The translations under genes and the position numbers were made by a program. A stretch of DNA of 40,174 bases from CAZOWW01 sp964583765 (GTDB lineage: Bacteria > Actinomycetota > Actinomycetes > Actinomycetales > Kineosporiaceae): the NCBI GenBank assembly GCA_964583765.1, contig CAZOWW010000038.1:1-40174 (forward strand). Reading direction: 5' to 3'. Under the pieces are notes generated by a model. That model worked only from the letters and a program-made list of their open reading frames with translations. It searched no databases and was not told the origin of the DNA. Shown here in pieces: positions 1 to 8,428 of this stretch. Every line of letters starts with the position of its first letter. Within the stretch, counting starts at the first letter, position 1.

Positions 1-77
1 AGCGTGTGACTGGCGTGAACCCTGCGCCGTGCGTGCATCGGGTGGGTGGGACCGTGCGGCGTGCGGGCGTGGACCCT

Positions 78-107
78 GGCCCCGGACATCCGGGGTTGTC
101 CGGGGCC
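78..107 (+). other. GC-rich hairpin upstream of hen1
   Basis: A perfect inverted repeat with 11-bp arms (GGCCCCGGACA and TGTCCGGGGCC) encloses an 8-nt loop. It ends 50 nt before the hen1 start. No U-tract follows. It could terminate a gene outside the window or form a 5' leader structure of the RNA repair operon. Apart from this dyad I see no gene in positions 1-157. Confidence 0.5.
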
Positions 108-157
108 GTGCGGGGCGCACGGTTCGACCGGTTCGGCGACAGGCGGAGGATGCCCTG

Positions 158-1819
158 ATGTTGGTAACAGTCACCTCGACCCGTGAGCCGGCCACGGAGC
201 TCGGGTACCTCCTGCACAAGCACCCTGACCGGCCGCAGTCGTTCCCCGTGTCCGTCGGCACGGCCCATGTCTTCTACCCCGAGGCGTCCGAGCAGCGGTG
301 CACCGCGGCCCTGATGCTCGAGGTCGACCCGGTCGCGCTCGTCCGCGGGAAGGGTGGTCGCGGCGACGAGGGGTTCGTGCTCGCCCAGTACGTCAACGAC
401 CGTCCCTACGCCGCGTCGAGCATGCTCGCCGTCGCGATGGCGAAGGTGTTCCGCACCGCGATGTCCGGCCGCTGTGACGCCCGTCCCGAACTGGCGACGC
501 TCGCCCAGGAGTGGTCGATCCGGATTCCGGTGCTGCCCTGCCGGGGCGGTCCGGACCTGGCCCGGCGCTTGTTCGAGCCGCTCGGCTGGCGGGTCCGGGC
601 GCAGCCGATCCCGCTCGACGAGACCGTTCCCACCTGGGGCGACTCCCGGTACGTGTCCCTCGAACTGGCGGGGCGCCTGCGGCTTGCGGAGGCGCTGAAC
701 CACCTCTACGTCCTGCTGCCGGTGCTCGACGACGCCAAGCACTACTGGGTGGGCGCGGACGAGGTGGACAAGCTCGTGCGGGCGGGCGACGGCTGGCTCG
801 GCCGGCACCCCGAACGGGCCCTGATCGCGCGGCGGTACCTGCGGCGCCGAAGCTCCCTGACCAGGGCGGCGCTCGCGCGCCTCGCCGAGGTGGACGATCT
901 GGACCCTGAGCGGCTGGACGACGCGGTGCCCGCGGGTGACGAACTGCAGACGGACGACGAGCCGCAGCCGAGGAGCGAGCTGTCCCCGCGCGACGAAGCG
1001 ACACCGGGTGACGACAGGGTGTCGGGTTGTCCCGACGTTCGCGGGCCGGGCCCGGTCGTGGCCGAGCCGGCGTCCTCGGAGGACCGCCCGGAGCAGGAGG
1101 CGCGCGTTCCCCTCGTCCGGCGACGTCGTGAGGCGGTCCTGGCGGTGCTTCGCGCGGTCGGCGCGCGCACGGTGGCCGATCTGGGGTGCGGGGAGGGAAC
1201 CCTGGTCGCGCAGCTGCTCGCGGACCGGTCCCTGACCCGGGTCGTGGCGGTGGACGTCTCAGCGCGTGCTCTCGAGCTGGCGGCGCGCCGGATCGGAGTC
1301 GACCGGTTGCCGGAGCCCGTCCGGGGCCGGCTCGAGCTCTTCCAGTCCGCGCTGACCTACCGTGACGATCGCCTGGCAGGACTCGATGCCGCGGTCCTGA
1401 GCGAGGTCGTCGAGCACGTCGACCCCTGGCGTCTGCCTGCCGTGGAACAGGTGGTCTTCGGCTGCGCGGCGCCCGGCGCGGTCGTCGTGACGACCCCGAA
1501 CGTGGAGTACAACGTGCGCTACGAGTTTCTCCCCCATGGCGAGCTCCGACACCGGGACCACCGTTTCGAATGGACCAGGGTGCAGTTCCAGAGCTGGGCG
1601 CACCGGGTGGCCGGGCGCTGGGGGTACGAGGTGACCTTCCACGCGGTCGGGGACGAGGACCCGGAGCTGGGCGCTCCCACGCAGCTGGCCCTCTTCCGTC
1701 GCCTGACCCGTCCCGATGTCCCTTCATCGGTGGGGGGCGAGGTGGGAGTGCCGGTGGAGGGTGAGAGACCCGTGCTGGTGGAGGCCGGCGACGTCTCGTC
1801 GGCAGGAGCGGACGCATGA
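158..1819 (+). CDS. hen1: Hen1: 3'-terminal RNA ribose 2'-O-methyltransferase
   Basis: Bacterial Hen1 methylates the 2'-OH at the 3' end of cleaved RNA before Pnkp reseals it, so the repaired RNA resists being cut again. The 553-residue protein has the bacterial Hen1 N-terminal domain (about residues 1-245), an acidic linker, and a C-terminal SAM methyltransferase domain. Motif I reads DLGCGEGT near residue 340. The metal-binding set of the family is visible: E416, E419 and H420 in SEVVEH, and H468 in RHRDH. The ATG at 158 was chosen over upstream in-frame codons because GGAGGA sits 7 nt before it and the conserved N-terminus begins there. The stop overlaps the Pnkp start (ATGA), so the two genes are translationally coupled. 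Confidence 0.93.
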   Translation: MLVTVTSTREPATELGYLLHKHPDRPQSFPVSVGTAHVFYPEASEQRCTAALMLEVDPVALVRGKGGRGDEGFVLAQYVNDRPYAASSMLAVAMAKVFRTAMSGRCDARPELATLAQEWSIRIPVLPCRGGPDLARRLFEPLGWRVRAQPIPLDETVPTWGDSRYVSLELAGRLRLAEALNHLYVLLPVLDDAKHYWVGADEVDKLVRAGDGWLGRHPERALIARRYLRRRSSLTRAALARLAEVDDLDPERLDDAVPAGDELQTDDEPQPRSELSPRDEATPGDDRVSGCPDVRGPGPVVAEPASSEDRPEQEARVPLVRRRREAVLAVLRAVGARTVADLGCGEGTLVAQLLADRSLTRVVAVDVSARALELAARRIGVDRLPEPVRGRLELFQSALTYRDDRLAGLDAAVLSEVVEHVDPWRLPAVEQVVFGCAAPGAVVVTTPNVEYNVRYEFLPHGELRHRDHRFEWTRVQFQSWAHRVAGRWGYEVTFHAVGDEDPELGAPTQLALFRRLTRPDVPSSVGGEVGVPVEGERPVLVEAGDVSSAGADA

Positions 1820-4521
1820 GCGAGAACCCATCCACAGAGCCGATCCCGGGGTTCGCCGGCACTGGTCACGGGCCTGCCTGCACTGGTCACGGGCCTGTCG
1901 ATACCGGGCACGGGTCCGCGGGCGCAGGGCAGGATGCCTCGGAGTCGAGGCCCGGACGGGTGTTGCGGATACCCGAGCTGAGCCTCGTGGTCCTCGTGGG
2001 GATCAGCAGTTCCGGGAAGTCCACCTTCGCCGCCCGCAACTTCCGGCGCACCGAGGTGGTGAGCAGCGACGCCTGCCGGGCCCTGGTCGCCGACGACGAG
2101 AACGACCAGTCCGCCAGCGCGGACGCCTTCGCGGTGCTCCATCACATCGTCGGGACCCGTCTGGCCCGCGGGCGCCTCACCGTGGTGGACGCGACCAACG
2201 TGCAACCCGAGCACCGACGGACGCTCGTCGCCCTCGCCCGCGAGCACGACGTCCTGCCCGTCGCCGTCGTCCTGGACCTGCCGGAACGCGTGTGCCGGGA
2301 CCGGCACGCCGAGCGCACCGACCGCCCCTTCGGCGCGCAGGTGCTGCACCAGCAGCGTGAGTCCCTCCGCCGCGGGCTGCGGTCCCTGCCCCGCGAGGGC
2401 TTCCGCACCGTGCACACCCTGCGCACCCAGGAGGACGTGGCCACGGCCGGAGTGGTGCGGACGCGCCTGTTCAACGACCTGCGACACGAGCACGGTCCTT
2501 TCGACATCGTCGGCGACGTCCACGGTTGCCTCGAGGAACTCCTCGCGCTGCTACATCTCCTCGGGTACGTCGTCCACCAGGACGAGCAGGGACGCCCGGA
2601 CGGCGCCCGACACCCGCAGGGACGGCGACTGCTGTTCCTGGGGGACCTGGTCGACCGGGGACCGGCCGTGGTCGGGGTACTGCGACTGGCCATGGGCATG
2701 GTGGCCTCGGGGGACGCCCTGTGCGTGCCCGGAAACCACGAGAACAAGCTGTCCCGGGCGCTGCGCGGTCGGAACGTGCAGGTCACGCACGGTCTGGACG
2801 TGTCGCTGGAGCAGCTCGCCGCCGAGCCCGAGTCCTTCCGCGCCCAGGTCGTGGAGTTCCTGGACGGGCTCGTCTCGCACTACGTCCTGGACGGCGGGGC
2901 CCTGGTCGTGGCGCACGCCGGCCTCGCCGAGCGGTACCACGGTCGGGCGTCCGGCCGCGTGCGCGAGCTCTGCCTCTACGGGCAGACCACGGGCGAGACC
3001 GACGAGTTCGGCCTGCCGGTACGCCAGCCCTGGGCGCAGGACTACCGGGGCCGGGCCCTGGTGGCCTACGGGCACACCCCGGTGCCCGAGGCGGAGTGGG
3101 TGAACAACACGATCTGCCTGGACACCGGCTGCGTGTTCGGTGGTCGGCTGACCGCGCTGCGGTATCCCGAACGCGAGCTGCTCGGGGTGCCGGCGACCCG
3201 GGTCCACCACGAGCCGATCCGGCCGCTGGACGCCGGCCGATCCGGTCCGGCCGCCCTGGACCGGCCCACCGCGCGTGATCCCGGCGTGCTCGACCTCACG
3301 GACGTCGCGGGGGACCGGGTGGTCGAGACCCGGCACCACGGGCGGGTACGGGTACGCCGCGAGAACGCCGCCGCCGCGCTGGAGGTGATGAGCCGGTTCG
3401 CCGTCGACCCGCGGTGGCTCGTCTACCTGCCGCCGACCATGAGTCCGGTCGCGACCTCGGGCCTGCCGGATCTGCTCGAGCATCCGCAGGAGGCCTTCGA
3501 CCACTTCCGCGGTGAGGGCGTGACCGAGGTGGTCTGCGAGGAGAAGCACATGGGCTCGCGCGCGGTGGTGCTCGTGTGCCGTGACCTCGACGCCGCGCGG
3601 GCGCGGTTCGGCGCACCCGGGGATGCCGCGGGCGCGATCTGGACCCGTACGGGACGCACCTTCTTCCCCCCGGATCTCACCGCCGTCCTCGTGGACCGCG
3701 TGCGCGCGGCGGTGGCCGGGGCCGGGCTGTTCGACGAGCTCGACTCCCCGTGGCTGCTGCTGGACGCCGAACTGCTGCCCTGGAGCGCCAAGGCCGAGGA
3801 GCTGTTACGGCATCAGTACGCAGCGGTCGGGGCGGCCGCCCGCGCGGGTCTGCCCGTCGCGCAGGCGGCCCTGGAGCAGGCGGTCGCGCGGGGACTGGAC
3901 CTCGACGAGTTGCTGGCCCGCACCCGGGGCCGCGTGGGGGACGCCGAGGCCTTCACCCGGGCCTACCGGCGTTACTGCTGGCCCACCCAGGGGCTGGACG
4001 GCGTGCGCCTGGCGCCGTTCCAGGTGCTGGCCGGACAGGGCGTCACCTTCCACGACCGGCCGCACCGCTGGCACCTGGAGTGCGCGGATCGGCTCGCGGT
4101 GATCGATCCCGCGCTCTTCCTCGCGACCCGGCGGTCGTTCGTGGACACCGCCGCTCCGGAATCGGTGGAGGCCGGTATCCGGTGGTGGCAGGAACTCACG
4201 GACGGCGGTGGCGAGGGCATGGTCGTCAAGCCGGCGGCCAATCTCCAGCGATCGAAGCGCGGTCTGGTGCAGCCCGGCCTGAAGGTGCGCGGGCGGGAGT
4301 ACCTGCGGATCATCTACGGTCCCGAGTACCCCGAACCGGTGAACCTCGAGCGGTTGCGGCGGCGAGGGCTCGGCCGCAAGCGATCTCTCGCCCTGCGCGA
4401 GTACGCCCTCGGCCTGGAGGCACTGACGCGGGCCGCGCTCGACGAGCCGCTGTGGCGGGTTCACGAGTGTGTCTTCGCGGTGCTCGCGCTGGAGTCCGAG
4501 CCGGTGGACCCGCGCCTGTGA
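1816..4521 (+). CDS. pnkp: Pnkp: polynucleotide kinase-phosphatase-ligase
   Basis: This is the end-healing and sealing enzyme of bacterial RNA repair. It is 901 residues long with the three family domains in order. The 5' kinase has a P-loop (G62 to T70, GISSSGKST, K68). The binuclear metallophosphatase has GDVHG at 233-237, then GDLVDRG, GNHEN and YGHTP. The C-terminal adenylyltransferase (ligase-like) domain has EEKHMGSR, with K577 as the expected nucleotidyl lysine. In known systems Pnkp alone seals poorly and needs Hen1, encoded just upstream with a 4-nt overlap. Unusually, residues 1-50 precede the kinase and contain an imperfect TGHGP-type repeat, encoded by near-identical DNA units around 1860-1910. 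The fold does not need this tail, and the true start could be later, but ATG 1816 fits the coupling. Confidence 0.94.
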   Translation: MSENPSTEPIPGFAGTGHGPACTGHGPVDTGHGSAGAGQDASESRPGRVLRIPELSLVVLVGISSSGKSTFAARNFRRTEVVSSDACRALVADDENDQSASADAFAVLHHIVGTRLARGRLTVVDATNVQPEHRRTLVALAREHDVLPVAVVLDLPERVCRDRHAERTDRPFGAQVLHQQRESLRRGLRSLPREGFRTVHTLRTQEDVATAGVVRTRLFNDLRHEHGPFDIVGDVHGCLEELLALLHLLGYVVHQDEQGRPDGARHPQGRRLLFLGDLVDRGPAVVGVLRLAMGMVASGDALCVPGNHENKLSRALRGRNVQVTHGLDVSLEQLAAEPESFRAQVVEFLDGLVSHYVLDGGALVVAHAGLAERYHGRASGRVRELCLYGQTTGETDEFGLPVRQPWAQDYRGRALVAYGHTPVPEAEWVNNTICLDTGCVFGGRLTALRYPERELLGVPATRVHHEPIRPLDAGRSGPAALDRPTARDPGVLDLTDVAGDRVVETRHHGRVRVRRENAAAALEVMSRFAVDPRWLVYLPPTMSPVATSGLPDLLEHPQEAFDHFRGEGVTEVVCEEKHMGSRAVVLVCRDLDAARARFGAPGDAAGAIWTRTGRTFFPPDLTAVLVDRVRAAVAGAGLFDELDSPWLLLDAELLPWSAKAEELLRHQYAAVGAAARAGLPVAQAALEQAVARGLDLDELLARTRGRVGDAEAFTRAYRRYCWPTQGLDGVRLAPFQVLAGQGVTFHDRPHRWHLECADRLAVIDPALFLATRRSFVDTAAPESVEAGIRWWQELTDGGGEGMVVKPAANLQRSKRGLVQPGLKVRGREYLRIIYGPEYPEPVNLERLRRRGLGRKRSLALREYALGLEALTRAALDEPLWRVHECVFAVLALESEPVDPRL

Positions 4522-4668
4522 CCCGGTGAGGATCATCTCTCCAGGCGGGGCGTCCGGTGGGCCGCTCGCCGGATTACCATGCGTGCGCCTGTCGTGCGCA
4601 GCGTTTCGTCCGATGTGCGCGGTTCGTGGGCCCGTCGTGCGGGCGGTGCCCGGGAGAGGGAGCACATC

Positions 4669-6969
4669 ATGCCCAAGGACGACGTCACCTCCGGCCCGGA
4701 GCGGCCGGAACCTGCTCGGCGTCCCGACGTCTCGGGCCGGGACCGGGCCGTCGAACTCGTTCCTGTGCCGACGGTGGTGGTGTCGGCTGCGCCCTCGCGG
4801 AGGGTCCGGGCCTCCACAGTGCGTGGCGCCGGGAGCAGCGGGGCCGGGGCACCCGCAGCGGCGAAGGATCCGGCTCCCCAGAGCAGCGCCGGCCGAGTCG
4901 AGAGCGAGGCCGTTGCCCTTGCCGGCGACGGTGGCGGTGGCGGTGGCGGGAGTGGCATCGGTGGTGGTGGGGGCAATGGCGCCGGTCCCGCGGACGAGGG
5001 TGGCCCCGGCACGTCGAACCTGAGCAGCTCCGAGGCGGGGGACCCGAGCGGTCTCGAGGCCGAGCAACCTCGTGGTTCCGAGGCCGAGCAACCTCGTGGT
5101 TCCGATGCTGAAGAGCCGAGCGGTGCTGAGGTCCGGGATCCGGGCGATGGCAGCGTCGCGAACCTGAGCGATTCCGAGGCCGAGCAACCTCGCGGTTCCG
5201 ATGCTGAGCAACCCCCCGGTTCCGAGACCCGAGACTCCGAGGGGACCCCGTTCGGGCCCGACGGGCACCCGCGGCGATGGACGATCCTCGGGGTGCTCGT
5301 GGTCGGCCTGTTGATCGTGGTGCTCGACAACACCGTGCTGAACATCGCTCTGCCGACCATCCAGCGGGACCTGCACGCCTCGCAGAGCGAGCTCCTGTGG
5401 GCCGTGGACTCGTACATCCTCGCGTTCGCGGCGACGCTGTTCACCTGGGGCACGCTCGGCGACCGCTTCGGGCGCCGGAAGATCCTTCTCCTCGGGCTGG
5501 TGCTGTTCGCGATCGGCTCCGTGCTGAGTTCCACCGCTCCGGACCCTGGGCTGCTGATCACCTACCGGGTACTCATGGGTGTCGGTGGGGCCGCGGTCAT
5601 GCCCGTCACCCTTGCGATCATCACGGTGGTCTTCCCCCGGCGGGAGCGGGGCCGGGCGATCGGCGCCTGGGCCGGCGCGGTCGGTGGCGCCATGGCCCTG
5701 GGGCCGGTGGTCGGGGGCTTGTTGCTGCAGAATCCGGGTCTGTTCCGCTGGCTGATCGGCAACGACTGGGGATCGGTCTTCCTCATCAACGTCCCCGTGG
5801 TCGCAGCCGGCGTGATCGGGGTGGTCCGCGTGGTGCCGGAGACCCGCGACCCGCGTCCGAAGGGGCTGGACCTGTCCGGGCTGGTGGTGTCGGTGGCCGG
5901 GCTGATCCTGTTGGTCTACGGGATCGTCCACGCCAGCGACACCAAGGACTGGCTCGCGCCCTCCGTGCTCGGACCGATGGCCGCCGGGGCGGCGGTACTG
6001 GGGTACTTCGTGGTCCACGAGCGGCGCAGCACGCGTCGGAGCTTCGATGTGGCCCTCTTCGCGCACCGCGGCTTCTCGGTCAGCCTCGCCTCGATCAGCC
6101 TGACCTTCTTCGCGCTGTCCGGGATCCTCTTCGCGATGCCGTTCTACCTGCAGATCCTGCGGGGGCAGTCCACGCTGGAGGCCGGGGCGTCCTTCGTCCC
6201 CTTCGCCGTCGGTCAACTGCTCGCGGCCCCTCGGAGCGCGGCGATGGTCGAACGGTTCGGGACGCGGATCGTGATGACGACCGGCATGCTCGGTGTGGTC
6301 GCCCTGCTCGCCGGTCTGTCCGCGGCGCGTCTCGGTACGCCGATGTGGCTGATCCTCGGGGAGCTCTTCCTGCTCGGACTGGCCATGGGCAATGTGATCG
6401 CTCCGGGATCGACCGTGATCCAGAACACGATCCCGCTCGATCGGACGGGCGCCGGTTCCGCGGTGCAGAACACGGTGCGTCAGGTGTGCGGCGCCCTCGG
6501 AGTCGCGATCATCGGCACCTTGCTCAGCAACCAGTACTCCGACCGCCTGTCGGGAACCCTGTCGCAGCTGCCTCCGAGATTTCCCGCAGCCGGTCGGGAG
6601 GCGCTGTCCTCCAGCGTGGCTGCCGTGCCCCAGGTGCTGGCCAGGGGTGCCGGCGTCCACCTGACCCCCCAGGGCGCGACGGTGATCCGGGCCGGTGCGT
6701 TCGACGCCTATCTCGGGGCACAGCAGATCGCGCTGCTCACCTCGGCCTCGGTGGTGCTGTGCGCCGCTCTGATCGTGCTCGTCCTGCTGCCCCGCAGGAC
6801 CGGGCGTCCCCGCCCGATCGCCGGTGGCCCGAGGGCAGGCCGGACCCGTCCTGCGACCGGGGCGTCGCAGGTTGCGGAGACTCCGCGTGCTGCGGAGACC
6901 TCACCTGTGGCTGGGACGTCGCGTTCTGCCGCGTCCCGGCGGCACCAGCGGCCCCGCCGCAACGGGTAG
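4669..6969 (+). CDS. MFS drug exporter, DHA2 (EmrB/QacA, 14-TM) family
   Basis: This is a proton-coupled multidrug efflux permease of the inner membrane. The first transmembrane helix starts near residue 204 (WTILGVLVVGLL). It is followed by the DHA2 signature LDNTVLNIALPTI and motif A GDRFGRRK, then a run of hydrophobic helices up to about residue 710 with a motif C-like GPVVGGLLL. The protein is 766 residues, against about 480-530 for relatives. The excess is a roughly 200-residue Gly/Ser/Glu/Pro-rich N-terminal tail with repeated SEAEQPRG units, plus a basic C-terminal tail with AETSPVAGTS-like repeats. ATG 4669 has GGAGAGGGAG just upstream, so I keep the long form, though a later start next to the first helix cannot be excluded. 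The substrate is unknown. It is a separate unit from the RNA repair genes. Confidence 0.85.
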   Translation: MPKDDVTSGPERPEPARRPDVSGRDRAVELVPVPTVVVSAAPSRRVRASTVRGAGSSGAGAPAAAKDPAPQSSAGRVESEAVALAGDGGGGGGGSGIGGGGGNGAGPADEGGPGTSNLSSSEAGDPSGLEAEQPRGSEAEQPRGSDAEEPSGAEVRDPGDGSVANLSDSEAEQPRGSDAEQPPGSETRDSEGTPFGPDGHPRRWTILGVLVVGLLIVVLDNTVLNIALPTIQRDLHASQSELLWAVDSYILAFAATLFTWGTLGDRFGRRKILLLGLVLFAIGSVLSSTAPDPGLLITYRVLMGVGGAAVMPVTLAIITVVFPRRERGRAIGAWAGAVGGAMALGPVVGGLLLQNPGLFRWLIGNDWGSVFLINVPVVAAGVIGVVRVVPETRDPRPKGLDLSGLVVSVAGLILLVYGIVHASDTKDWLAPSVLGPMAAGAAVLGYFVVHERRSTRRSFDVALFAHRGFSVSLASISLTFFALSGILFAMPFYLQILRGQSTLEAGASFVPFAVGQLLAAPRSAAMVERFGTRIVMTTGMLGVVALLAGLSAARLGTPMWLILGELFLLGLAMGNVIAPGSTVIQNTIPLDRTGAGSAVQNTVRQVCGALGVAIIGTLLSNQYSDRLSGTLSQLPPRFPAAGREALSSSVAAVPQVLARGAGVHLTPQGATVIRAGAFDAYLGAQQIALLTSASVVLCAALIVLVLLPRRTGRPRPIAGGPRAGRTRPATGASQVAETPRAAETSPVAGTSRSAASRRHQRPRRNG
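5056..5223 (+). repeat. In-frame 24-bp tandem repeats in the MFS N-terminal tail
   Basis: A 24-bp unit starting GAGGCCGAGCAACCTCGTGG occurs at 5056-5079 and again at 5080-5103. Diverged copies follow to about 5223. Each encodes eight residues of the type (S)EAEQPRGS, so copy-number change keeps the reading frame. Confidence 0.8.
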
Positions 6970-7212
6970 CGGCCTGCGGTCGTCCCCGGTCCTGTTCCCG
7001 CTCCGGTCGCCCTGCCGGACACGCCGAGCGTCTTCCCCGTCCCTCTTGCTCGCCGTAACCAGGCGATTGCGGAAGAGTGAACATTCGGCGGCCTCCAGAG
7101 GCCACGGGGAGACCCGTCCGCCGGACCCCGGAAGCCGGTCTCGAAGGACGCCGGTCGCCGGGTTGTGGTGCGCCGAGCGGTCCGAGCGCCGCACTGCGTG
7201 GGAGGGGACAGG

Positions 7213-7629
7213 GTGCACGAGCTGTCGATCGCCTACGCCACCGTGCGTTCCCTCGAGGAACAGCTGCCCGGACAGCAGGTCCTCGGCGTACGGCTGCGCG
7301 TGGGCGTGCTGGCGGGGGTGGTGCCCGAGGCGCTGCAGTTCGGCTGGGACATCGCCATCTCGGGCACCGCGATGGCGGGCAGCGCCCTGACCATCGAGCA
7401 CGTTCCGCTGCCGATGGCCTGCTCCGTCTGCGAGTACGTGGGCCTCACCGGCAGCCCGCCGCCGATCAGCTGCCCGGCCTGCGGTGCCGTGGCCGTGCCG
7501 ACAGCCGCCGGGCGCGAACTGGAGATCGCCTCGGTGGAACTGGCCGATGGTCCCGAACCACACGACCCGAACGTCCGGGGGAGCCGTGAACAGGATGAGG
7601 GAGTCGTGAACAGCGTGGCGGAACTGTGA
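7213..7629 (+). CDS. hypA: HypA: hydrogenase nickel incorporation protein
   Basis: HypA delivers nickel, with HypB, to the hydrogenase large subunit. The GTG at 7213 gives the invariant N-terminus (M/V)HEL, whose His2 binds nickel, and GGAGGGG lies 5 nt upstream. The zinc site is intact: C70 and C73 (CSVC), C87 and C90 (CPAC). The protein has 138 residues against about 113-115 for most HypA proteins. The extra 25 or so residues are the end of the gene running into a 20-bp tandem repeat array that contains its stop codon. It is first in the hypA-B-F-C-D-E operon. The 243 nt upstream hold a small dyad (GGCCTC-CA-GAGGCC, 7090-7103) but no convincing promoter hexamers. Confidence 0.93.
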   Translation: MHELSIAYATVRSLEEQLPGQQVLGVRLRVGVLAGVVPEALQFGWDIAISGTAMAGSALTIEHVPLPMACSVCEYVGLTGSPPPISCPACGAVAVPTAAGRELEIASVELADGPEPHDPNVRGSREQDEGVVNSVAEL

Positions 7630-7670
7630 AGAGGGCTGGGGAACTGTGAAGAGGTGGGGGGAACCGTGAG
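7581..7670 (+). repeat. 20-bp tandem repeat across the hypA/hypB junction
   Basis: Five consecutive units (the last partial) with an exact 20-bp period start at 7581, 7601, 7621, 7641 and 7661. Each begins GA(A/G)(C/T)C/TGTGA. Unit 3 supplies the hypA stop codon, units 3 and 4 supply the purine-rich ribosome-binding region, and unit 5 contains the hypB GTG start. Confidence 0.85.
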
Positions 7671-8418
7671 CCGGCTCGTGGAACTCCGCACAGCGGTGCT
7701 GGCGCACAACGACGACCTGGCCCGGGCACTGCGCGCGGATCTCGCGGCGGCCGGCGCCGCGGCGGTGAACCTGCTCTCGAGTCCGGGCTCGGGCAAGACG
7801 GCGCTGCTGGAACGGTTGTTGACCAGGGCGCGAGCACTCGAGATCCCGGTCGCGGCGTTGACCGGAGACATCGCCACCGAGAACGATGCCCGGCGGCTCG
7901 CCCGCAGTGGGGCCCCCGTACGTCAGGTGCTCACCGGCGGACTGTGTCACCTGGAGGCCGACCTGGTGCGTGACCACCTGGCGGGCTGGCTCCCCGCGGA
8001 CACGCGCCTGTTGTTCGTCGAGAACGTCGGCAATCTGGTCTGCCCTGCCGCCTACGACCTCGGCGAACGTGTGCGGGTGGTCCTCGCCTCGGTCACCGAG
8101 GGAGAGGACAAGCCGATCAAGTACCCCGCCGCGTACCACTGGGCCGATCTCGTCATCCTGACGAAGACGGATCTGGCTGCGGCCTGTGCCTTCGACGAGT
8201 CCGCGTTCGCGGCGGCGGTGTCCTCCGTCGCTCCCGGCGCCCGGGTGGTGCGGACCAGCGCGACCTCCGGCGAGGGGGTCGAGGAACTGCTGCAGGTCCT
8301 CCTGGAACTGGCCGGCGTTGCCGAGGCACCGGGCGGCCGGGGCCAGACCCCGAGCGTGCCGGGCCGGGACGGCGAGCGGGCCGGGTCGGTGCCCGTGCTC
8401 GCTCCGGGACGGCGCTGA
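7666..8418 (+). CDS. hypB: HypB: hydrogenase nickel-insertion GTPase
   Basis: HypB is the GTPase partner of HypA. GTP hydrolysis drives nickel release into the hydrogenase precursor. Visible motifs are the P-loop SSPGSGKT (residues 38-45), TGDIATENDA, the metal-switch region GLCHLEADL, NVGNLVCP, TEGEDKP and the base-specificity motif TKTD. It has no N-terminal CxxCGC motif and no His-rich nickel-storage stretch, so it is the minimal form of the family. GTG 7666 was preferred over the in-frame GTG at 7654 because GGTGGGGGGA precedes it and the protein then starts close to the conserved VELRTAVLAHND. The gene lies 36 nt after hypA and 10 nt before hypF. Confidence 0.94.
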   Translation: MSRLVELRTAVLAHNDDLARALRADLAAAGAAAVNLLSSPGSGKTALLERLLTRARALEIPVAALTGDIATENDARRLARSGAPVRQVLTGGLCHLEADLVRDHLAGWLPADTRLLFVENVGNLVCPAAYDLGERVRVVLASVTEGEDKPIKYPAAYHWADLVILTKTDLAAACAFDESAFAAAVSSVAPGARVVRTSATSGEGVEELLQVLLELAGVAEAPGGRGQTPSVPGRDGERAGSVPVLAPGRR

Positions 8419-8428
8419 GGGCACGGCC

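Noticed and set aside
393..1862. Long minus-strand open frame opposite hen1
   Set aside because: Arg/Pro-rich translation without motifs, in the shadow of a well-supported gene; typical of high-GC DNA.
3805..6660. 951-codon minus-strand open frame across pnkp and the MFS gene
   Set aside because: It is antisense to two recognisable genes, with a low-complexity Arg/Gly/His composition and no domain; an artefact of few stop codons.
7090..7103. GGCCTC-CA-GAGGCC dyad upstream of hypA as an operator
   Set aside because: Only 6-bp GC-rich arms, expected by chance at this base composition; no supporting promoter elements.
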